Position numbers and translations under genes: made by a program. A stretch of DNA of 19,446 bases from CAZWEZ01 sp964632795 (GTDB taxonomy: Bacteria; Pseudomonadota; Alphaproteobacteria; Rhodospirillales; 2-02-FULL-58-16): the NCBI GenBank assembly GCA_964632795.1, contig CAZWEZ010000071.1, positions 1-19,446 of the forward strand, in the 5' to 3' direction. Positions 15,069 through 19,446 of the stretch are shown here, piece after piece. The notes under the pieces are model-generated. The model saw nothing but the letters and a program-made list of their open reading frames with translations. It searched no databases and was not told where the DNA came from. Numbering within the stretch: the stretch's first letter is position 1; each line of letters begins with the position of its first letter.

Positions 15069-15746
15069 CTAGCGCGCCGGTTGCTGTTCGATGGCGTGCT
15101 TGTCCATGGCCATGGGGTCGTGAGCCATGATCTCGCCCTTGAAGATCCACACCTTGACGCCGCAGATGCCATACGTGGTCTTGGCCGTGGCGACGCCGTA
15201 ATCGACGTGGGCGCGCAGCGTGTGCAGGGGCACCCGGCCTTCGTGGTACCACACCGTGCGGGCGATCTCGGCGCCGCCCAGGCGGCCGGCGCAATTGATG
15301 CGGATGCCCTCGGCGCCCAGGCGCATCGCCGACTGCACCACGCGCTTCATCGCCCGGCGGATGGAGACCCGGCGTTCCATCTGCTGGGCGATGTTCTCGG
15401 CGACCAGATGGGCGTCGATCTCGGGCTTGCGGATCTCGACGATGTTGACGTGGACGTCGGAGCCGGTCATCCGTGAAATGTCGTTGCGCAGCTTCTCGAT
15501 GTCGGCGCCCTTCTTGCCGATCACCACCCCGGGCCGGGCGGTGTGGATGGTGATCCGGGCTTTCTTGGCGGGACGCTCGATGACGATCCTCGAGACCCCG
15601 GCCTGGGCCAGGCGGCGGCGCAGGAACTCCCGGATTTTGAGGTCCTCGTGCAGAAGCACGGCGTAGTTGCTGTCGGCGTACCAGCGTGAATCCCAGGTGC
15701 GGACGATCCCCAGACGCAGCCCGATCGGGTTGACCTTTTGACCCAT
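15069..15746 (-). CDS. rpsC: 30S ribosomal protein S3
   Basis: 225 residues from the ATG at 15746, which overlaps the rplV stop. The open frame extends further upstream inside rplV, but that part is not S3-like, and MGQKVNPIGLRLGIVRTWDS is the canonical N-terminus. The type-2 KH domain includes VVIGKKGADIEKLRNDIS near residues 65–85. The C-terminal domain carries GVKVWIFKGEIMAHDPMAMD. S3 lines the mRNA entry channel. It is 33 nt upstream of rplP. Confidence 0.97.
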   Translation of the reverse strand: MGQKVNPIGLRLGIVRTWDSRWYADSNYAVLLHEDLKIREFLRRRLAQAGVSRIVIERPAKKARITIHTARPGVVIGKKGADIEKLRNDISRMTGSDVHVNIVEIRKPEIDAHLVAENIAQQMERRVSIRRAMKRVVQSAMRLGAEGIRINCAGRLGGAEIARTVWYHEGRVPLHTLRAHVDYGVATAKTTYGICGVKVWIFKGEIMAHDPMAMDKHAIEQQPAR

Positions 15747-16126
15747 TAAGAAGACTCCTCGTGCTCGCGCACTACCAGCCGCAGGTTGCTGAACGGTTTC
15801 TGGATCCGCCCCACCCGGCCGCGGGCCCGCGGGCGCCATCGTTTCATGACCATGTCCCGACCGACGGTGGCCTCGGCCACGAACAGGCGGTCGACGTCGA
15901 GTTGGTGATTGTTTTCGGCATTGGCGATCGCCGATTCGAGAATCTTTCTCACGTCGCCGGCGATCCGGCGCCGGGAGAACCGGAGTTCGGCCAGCGCCGT
16001 CTCGCACTTCATGCCGCGGATGCCCCCGACCACCAGGTTCAGCTTCTGGGGGCTGACGCGGATGTGTTTGGTGAAGGCCATCGCCTCGTTGTCGGCCAAC
16101 CGGCGCGGGGATGCTTTCTTGCCCAT
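15746..16126 (-). CDS. rplV: 50S ribosomal protein L22
   Basis: 126 residues. The frame stays open upstream inside rpsS, but the start at 16126 is chosen because GAAGGG lies just upstream and the protein then begins MGKKASPRRLADNEAMAFTK. This is followed by the conserved IRVSPQKLNLVVGGIRGMKC. The C-terminal RPRARGRVGRIQKPFSNLRL is the L22 extension that, with L4, forms the exit-tunnel constriction. The TAA stop overlaps the rpsC start by one base (TAATG). Confidence 0.96.
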   Translation of the reverse strand: MGKKASPRRLADNEAMAFTKHIRVSPQKLNLVVGGIRGMKCETALAELRFSRRRIAGDVRKILESAIANAENNHQLDVDRLFVAEATVGRDMVMKRWRPRARGRVGRIQKPFSNLRLVVREHEESS

Positions 16127-16128
16127 GA

Positions 16129-16407
16129 TCAGACCCTTCTCACCTTCTTGTCGGCGGTGTGGCCCGAGTAGGTGCGGGTCGGCGAGAACTCGCCCAGCTT
16201 TTGGCCGATCATGTCCTCGGTGACCAGCACCGGAATGAACTTGTGGCCGTTGTAGACGCCGAACGTCAGCCCCACGAACTGCGGCAGGATGGTCGAGCGG
16301 CGCGACCAGGTCTTGATGACCTCGTTGCGGCCGGCGGCACGGACCTTCTCGGCCTTCTTGAGAAGGTAGCCGTCGACGAACGGTCCTTTCCAAACGGAGC
16401 GAGCCAC
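16129..16407 (-). CDS. rpsS: 30S ribosomal protein S19 (GTG start)
   Basis: 92 residues, the standard length. The start MARSVWKGPFVDGYLLKKAE and the C-terminal GEFSPTRTYSGHTADKKVRR identify S19, which binds the 30S head with S13. The start codon is GTG at 16407. It is supported by a strong Shine–Dalgarno sequence AAGGAGG placed 6 nt upstream and by exact agreement with the family N-terminus. The TGA stop is 2 nt before the ATG of rplV. Confidence 0.97.
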   Translation of the reverse strand: MARSVWKGPFVDGYLLKKAEKVRAAGRNEVIKTWSRRSTILPQFVGLTFGVYNGHKFIPVLVTEDMIGQKLGEFSPTRTYSGHTADKKVRRV

Positions 16408-16420
16408 GAGCGCCCTCCTT

Positions 16421-17251
16421 CTACTTGTTCCTGTGACGGCGGCGCATGATCATCGCATCCGTCTTCTTGTTGCTGCGGGTCCTCTTGCCCTTGGTCGGCT
16501 TGCCCCACGGGCTGACCGGATGGCGGCCGCCCGAAGAGCGCCCCTCGCCCCCGCCATGGGGGTGGTCGACGGGGTTCATGGCGACGCCGCGCACCGACGG
16601 GCGCTTGCCCAGCCAGCGCTTGCGCCCCGCCTTGCCCAGCTTGATGTTCTGCTGGTCCTGGTTGGAGACGGCGCCGATGGTGGCCATGCACTCGGCGCGC
16701 ACCATGCGCAGCTCGCCGGAGCTGAGGCGCAACTGGGCGTACCCCTGGTCCTTGCCGATGAGCTGAACGTAGGTGCCCGCCGAGCGGGCGATCTGGCCGC
16801 CCTTGCCCGGCTTCATCTCGACGTTGTGGATGATGGTGCCGACCGGGATGTTCTCCATCGGCAGGGCGTTGCCGGGGCGGATGTCGACGTTGCGCCCGGC
16901 GATCACCGCATCCCCCGGACGTAGCCGCTGGGGAGCCAGGATGTAGGCCTTGTCGCCGTCCTGGTAGCGGACCAGGGCGATGAAGGCGGTGCGGTTGGGG
17001 TCGTATTCCAGCCGTTCGATGGTGCCCGCGACGTCGAACTTGTTGCGCTTGAAGTCGATGATCCGGTAGCGCCGCTTGTGGCCGCCGCCGCGGCGCCGCG
17101 CGGTGATGCGTCCGGTGTTGTTGCGTCCGCCCTTCATCCGCAGGCCTTCGGTCAGGGACTTCTCGGGCTTGCCCTTCCACAGGCCCGAACGGTCGACGAG
17201 GATCAGCCCGCGGCGTCCCGGTGTCGTTGGTTTGTACTGTTTCAGTGCCAT
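16421..17251 (-). CDS. rplB: 50S ribosomal protein L2
   Basis: 276 residues, close to the usual 273–277. The N-terminal segment MALKQYKPTTPGRRGL and KGGRNNTGRITARRRGGGHK are standard. The C-terminal motif NPVDHPHGGGEGRSSGG holds the conserved histidine (residue 230) implicated in peptidyl transferase function and subunit association. L2 is one of the largest 23S rRNA-binding proteins. The ATG start matches the family N-terminus. The gene ends 13 nt before rpsS. Confidence 0.98.
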   Translation of the reverse strand: MALKQYKPTTPGRRGLILVDRSGLWKGKPEKSLTEGLRMKGGRNNTGRITARRRGGGHKRRYRIIDFKRNKFDVAGTIERLEYDPNRTAFIALVRYQDGDKAYILAPQRLRPGDAVIAGRNVDIRPGNALPMENIPVGTIIHNVEMKPGKGGQIARSAGTYVQLIGKDQGYAQLRLSSGELRMVRAECMATIGAVSNQDQQNIKLGKAGRKRWLGKRPSVRGVAMNPVDHPHGGGEGRSSGGRHPVSPWGKPTKGKRTRSNKKTDAMIMRRRHRNK

Positions 17252-17267
17252 GATCAGATCCCGTCCC

Positions 17268-17591
17268 CTAGACCCCCGTGGTGATGTCGATCGATTGGCC
17301 TTCGGCCAGGGTGACGATGGCTTTCTTGAAGTCGTTGCGCTTGCCGAGCCGGCCGCGGAAGCGCTTGACCTTGCCCTTCTGGCGCAGGGTGTTGACGGCG
17401 GTCACCTTGACCTTGAACAGGCCCTCGACGGCGGCCTTGATCTCCGGCTTGGTGGCCCCGAGGGGGACGCGGAAACTGACCTGGTTGAACTCCGAGAGCA
17501 GGGTCGCCTTTTCGGTGACGATCGGCGAGCGGATGAGCTCGTAGATCCGGTCCTGGTCCAGGATGACCGGCTTGCCGCCATACTTCTTCAT
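17268..17591 (-). CDS. rplW: 50S ribosomal protein L23
   Basis: 107 residues. It contains YELIRSPIVTEKATLLSEFN and GLFKVKVTAVNTLRQKGKVK, characteristic of L23. The N-terminus MKKYGGKPVILDQD is somewhat longer than in E. coli. L23 sits at the polypeptide exit and is the docking site for trigger factor and SRP (family knowledge). The ATG overlaps the rplD stop in an ATGA arrangement. The stop lies 16 nt before rplB. Confidence 0.96.
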   Translation of the reverse strand: MKKYGGKPVILDQDRIYELIRSPIVTEKATLLSEFNQVSFRVPLGATKPEIKAAVEGLFKVKVTAVNTLRQKGKVKRFRGRLGKRNDFKKAIVTLAEGQSIDITTGV

Positions 17592-18208
17592 TTCAGGCGC
17601 TCCACCAGAGTGTCGACCGCGTCGCGGGTCAGGACCAGGGTGTCGCTGCGCAGGATGTCGTAAACGTTGGCCCCCTGGCTGGGCAGTACGTCCAAGCCGA
17701 CGATGTTGGCGGCGGCGCGGGCGAAATTGGAATCCACCTCGGCGCCGTCGATGACCAGGGCCTTGGTCCAGCCCAGCTTGGCCAGGCGCTTGGCCAACTC
17801 GCCGGTCTTCGGCTTCTTGATCTTGGCCGACTCGAGGACCACCAGCTTGCCTTCCGCCTGCTTCGCCGACAGCGCCGTCTTGAGGGCCAGGCGGCGCACC
17901 TTCTTGGGCAGCTTGATGGCATGGCTGCGCGGATGCGGGCCGAAGGTGACGCCGCCGCCGCGCAGGATGGGCGAGCGCGCCGAGCCCTGGCGAGCCCGGC
18001 CGGAGCCTTTCTGGCGGTGGGCCTTGGCCGAGGTGCCCCTGACCTCGTTGCGGGTCTTGACCTTGTGGGTTCCGGCGCGGCGCTTGGCGAGCTGCCAGGT
18101 GACCGCCCGGGCCAGGATGTCCCGGCGGACCTCGAGACCGAACACCGTCTCGTCGAGGTCGATGTCGCCGGACTTCTTGTTATCGAGGCTGATGACGTCG
18201 CACTTCAT
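17588..18208 (-). CDS. rplD: 50S ribosomal protein L4
   Basis: 206 residues, the family length. The exit-tunnel loop is visible as RGTSAKAHRQKGSGRARQGS followed by ARSPILRGGGVTFGP. The C-terminal half contains VLPSQGANVYDILRSDTLVL, typical of the L4 globular domain. In gammaproteobacteria L4 also represses the S10 operon through a leader hairpin. I see no recognisable equivalent leader here, and the long spacing needed for one is not present between tuf and rpsJ. The stop codon overlaps the rplW start by 4 nt (ATGA), indicating translational coupling. Confidence 0.97.
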   Translation of the reverse strand: MKCDVISLDNKKSGDIDLDETVFGLEVRRDILARAVTWQLAKRRAGTHKVKTRNEVRGTSAKAHRQKGSGRARQGSARSPILRGGGVTFGPHPRSHAIKLPKKVRRLALKTALSAKQAEGKLVVLESAKIKKPKTGELAKRLAKLGWTKALVIDGAEVDSNFARAAANIVGLDVLPSQGANVYDILRSDTLVLTRDAVDTLVERLK

Positions 18209-18214
18209 GGCCGC

Positions 18215-18979
18215 TTATTCCTTCGCCTCGTCTTCGGCCGGAGCCTCCTCGGCCGGAGCTTCCTCGGCCGGAGCCTCCTCAGGCTCGGCGGGAGCCTCCT
18301 CGCCCTGGCCGCGGATCGCCGCCGGGAACGGCACCCCCTCGGGCAGCGGGTGCCGGTGGGCGTCGCGCACCGTCAGGTAGCCGCCCTTGGCCCCGGGGAC
18401 CCCGCCCTTGACCAGGATGACCCCCCGTTCGGAGTCGGTCGCCACCACCTCCAGGTTCTGGACGGTGGTCCGGGCGTTGCCCATCTGGCCGGCCATCTTC
18501 TTGCCCTTGAATACCTTGCCGGGATCCTGGCATTGGCCGGTGGAGCCCAGGCTGCGGTGGTTGATGGAGACGCCGTGGGAGGCGCCAAGGCCTTTGAACC
18601 CGTAGCGTTTCATGGCGCCGGCGAAGCCCTTGCCGATCGAGGTCCCGGAGACGTCCACGAACTGGCCGGGGACGAAGTGCTCGACCGTCAGTTCCGAGCC
18701 GACGTCGACCATGGCGTCGGGGGAGATCCGGAACTCGACCAGCCGGCGCTTGGGCTCGACCTTGGACTTGGCGAAGTGGCCGCGCATCGCCTTGCCGACG
18801 TTCTTGACCCGGGCCGTGCCGCAGCCCAGTTGGAGGGCGCAATAGCCATCCCTGTCCTCGGTCCGCTGGGCCACCACCTGGCAGTTGTCGACCTTCAGCA
18901 CGCTGACGGGAATGTGGGTTCCGTCGTCGCTGAAGACGCGGGACATGCCGAGCTTGCGGACGATCATACCGGTACGCAT
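18215..18979 (-). CDS. rplC: 50S ribosomal protein L3 with acidic C-terminal tail
   Basis: 254 residues, against about 209 in E. coli. Residues 1 to about 220 are a complete L3: the start is MRTGMIVRKLGMSRVFSDDG and the central part carries KGFAGAMKRYGFKGLGASHG and GSTGQCQDPGKVFKGKKMAG. The loop around GSTGQ is the region methylated by PrmB in enterics. The last roughly 30 residues form an Ala/Pro/Glu tail with repeated EEAPA units, encoded by 15-nt DNA repeats (18236–18280). L3 is an early assembly protein near the peptidyl transferase centre. It is separated from rplD by 6 nt. Confidence 0.97.
   Translation of the reverse strand: MRTGMIVRKLGMSRVFSDDGTHIPVSVLKVDNCQVVAQRTEDRDGYCALQLGCGTARVKNVGKAMRGHFAKSKVEPKRRLVEFRISPDAMVDVGSELTVEHFVPGQFVDVSGTSIGKGFAGAMKRYGFKGLGASHGVSINHRSLGSTGQCQDPGKVFKGKKMAGQMGNARTTVQNLEVVATDSERGVILVKGGVPGAKGGYLTVRDAHRHPLPEGVPFPAAIRGQGEEAPAEPEEAPAEEAPAEEAPAEDEAKE
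18236..18280 (-). repeat. 15-nt in-frame tandem repeat in rplC
   Basis: Three consecutive 15-nt units (18236–18250, 18251–18265, 18266–18280) read ggccggagcctcctc on the plus strand, with one c-to-t difference in the middle copy. A degenerate unit follows to about 18301. Each unit encodes five residues of the acidic EEAPA pattern at the L3 C-terminus, so copy-number change would keep the reading frame. Confidence 0.85.
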
Positions 18980-18991
18980 GACGCCATTCCC

Positions 18992-19300
18992 CTACAGCTT
19001 GATCTCGACATCGACGCCGGAAGCCAGATCGAGCTTCATCAATGCGTCCACGGTCTGGGGCGTCGGGTCGATGATGTCGAGCACCCTTTTGTGGGTGCGG
19101 ATCTCGAACTGATCGCGCGATTTCTTGTCGATATGGGGCGAGCGCAGCACCGTGAACCGTTCGATCCGCGTGGGCAGCGGAATGGGACCGCGAACCTGGG
19201 CCCCGGTGCGCCTGGCGGTGTTGACGATCTCCAGCGCCGACTGGTCGAGCACCCGATGGTCAAACGCCTTCAGCCTTATGCGTATGTTCTGGTTTTCCAT
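18992..19300 (-). CDS. rpsJ: 30S ribosomal protein S10 (NusE)
   Basis: 102 residues, the normal length. The segment RGPIPLPTRIERFTVLRSPH and the following DKKSRDQFEIRTHKR are diagnostic of S10, including the extended loop that enters the 30S head. S10 also acts as NusE in Nus-factor antitermination and in transcription–translation coupling with NusG, which is knowledge of the family rather than something seen here. The ATG at 19300 gives the standard N-terminus MENQNIRIRLKAFDH. Only a weak purine-rich ribosome site precedes it. It is the first gene of the S10 block and lies 12 nt before rplC. Confidence 0.97.
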   Translation of the reverse strand: MENQNIRIRLKAFDHRVLDQSALEIVNTARRTGAQVRGPIPLPTRIERFTVLRSPHIDKKSRDQFEIRTHKRVLDIIDPTPQTVDALMKLDLASGVDVEIKL

Positions 19301-19357
19301 GGCTTCTGTCCATTCGACCGTCAGCGGCGCGGAGCCGCGGCAGGTCCCGTTCGTTCC

Positions 19358-19446
19358 CTATTCGACGATCGAGGCGACGACGCCGGCGCCAACGGTGCGC
19401 CCGCCCTCGCGGATCGCGAAGCGCAGGCCCTCGTCCATGGCGATCG
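19358..19446 (-). CDS. tuf: Elongation factor Tu, C-terminal end (partial)
   Basis: Only the last 29 codons and the TAG stop are inside the window; the gene continues past 19446. The visible residues include MDEGLRFAIREGGRTVGAGV followed by VASIVE and the stop, which is the highly conserved end of the third beta-barrel domain of EF-Tu. EF-Tu is the GTPase that delivers aminoacyl-tRNA to the ribosomal A site. It lies 57 nt upstream of rpsJ on the same strand, the usual str–S10 junction in proteobacteria. The gap contains a small G+C stem (arms 19324–19328 and 19334–19338) without a T-run, so I see no terminator separating tuf from the ribosomal genes. Confidence 0.95.
   Translation of the reverse strand, partial: IAMDEGLRFAIREGGRTVGAGVVASIVE

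Overview
The window is GC-rich. Apart from short repeat-borne reading frames, every gene lies on the minus strand, so transcription runs from position 19446 towards 1. It holds the end of tuf, then an almost unbroken S10–spc–alpha ribosomal protein supercluster (rpsJ to rplQ, 19300 to 5116), then four non-ribosomal genes. The gene order fits an alphaproteobacterium, probably of the Rhodospirillales: adk directly follows secY, rpmJ (L36) is absent between secY and rpsM, rpsD (S4) is absent between rpsK and rpoA, and a Do-protease/rarA/rluC set follows rplQ. The order assignment is inferred from gene order and protein character, not from a search.

Region 19446–7604 reads tuf(partial)–rpsJ–rplC–rplD–rplW–rplB–rpsS–rplV–rpsC–rplP–rpmC–rpsQ–rplN–rplX–rplE–rpsN–rpsH–rplF–rplR–rpsE–rpmD–rplO–secY–adk. 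Spacing is tight, with several 1–4 nt stop/start overlaps, so it behaves as one long operon for the large and small subunits plus the Sec channel and adenylate kinase. Several ribosomal proteins carry low-complexity terminal extensions (L3, L5, L15, S5, L17), two of them built from short in-frame DNA repeats.

Region 7603–5063 is a separate alpha operon: rpsM–rpsK–rpoA–rplQ. It has a near-consensus sigma-70 promoter in the adk–rpsM gap, a TTG start for rpsM, a GTG start for rpoA, three hairpins in the rpsK–rpoA gap, and a clear intrinsic terminator after rplQ.

Region 5062–1 holds a periplasmic Do/HtrA protease, the AAA+ protein RarA, an RluC-type pseudouridine synthase and an exported protein of unknown function. 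These genes are interleaved with four copies of a palindromic repeat unit of about 130 bp that I do not recognise as a named family. Each unit is a long stem-loop followed by a conserved 33-nt tail. Two units joined tail-out form a 263-bp element with perfect 33-bp terminal inverted repeats, inserted exactly at the junction of the protease stop codon and the rarA start codon. Another unit sits inside the 5' end of the protease gene and appears to supply its present start codon and the basic part of its signal peptide. In every tail the strand that reads into the unit carries a stop codon, two bases, then an ATG. This repeat family, with its link to translation start and stop points, is the most interesting thing in the window.
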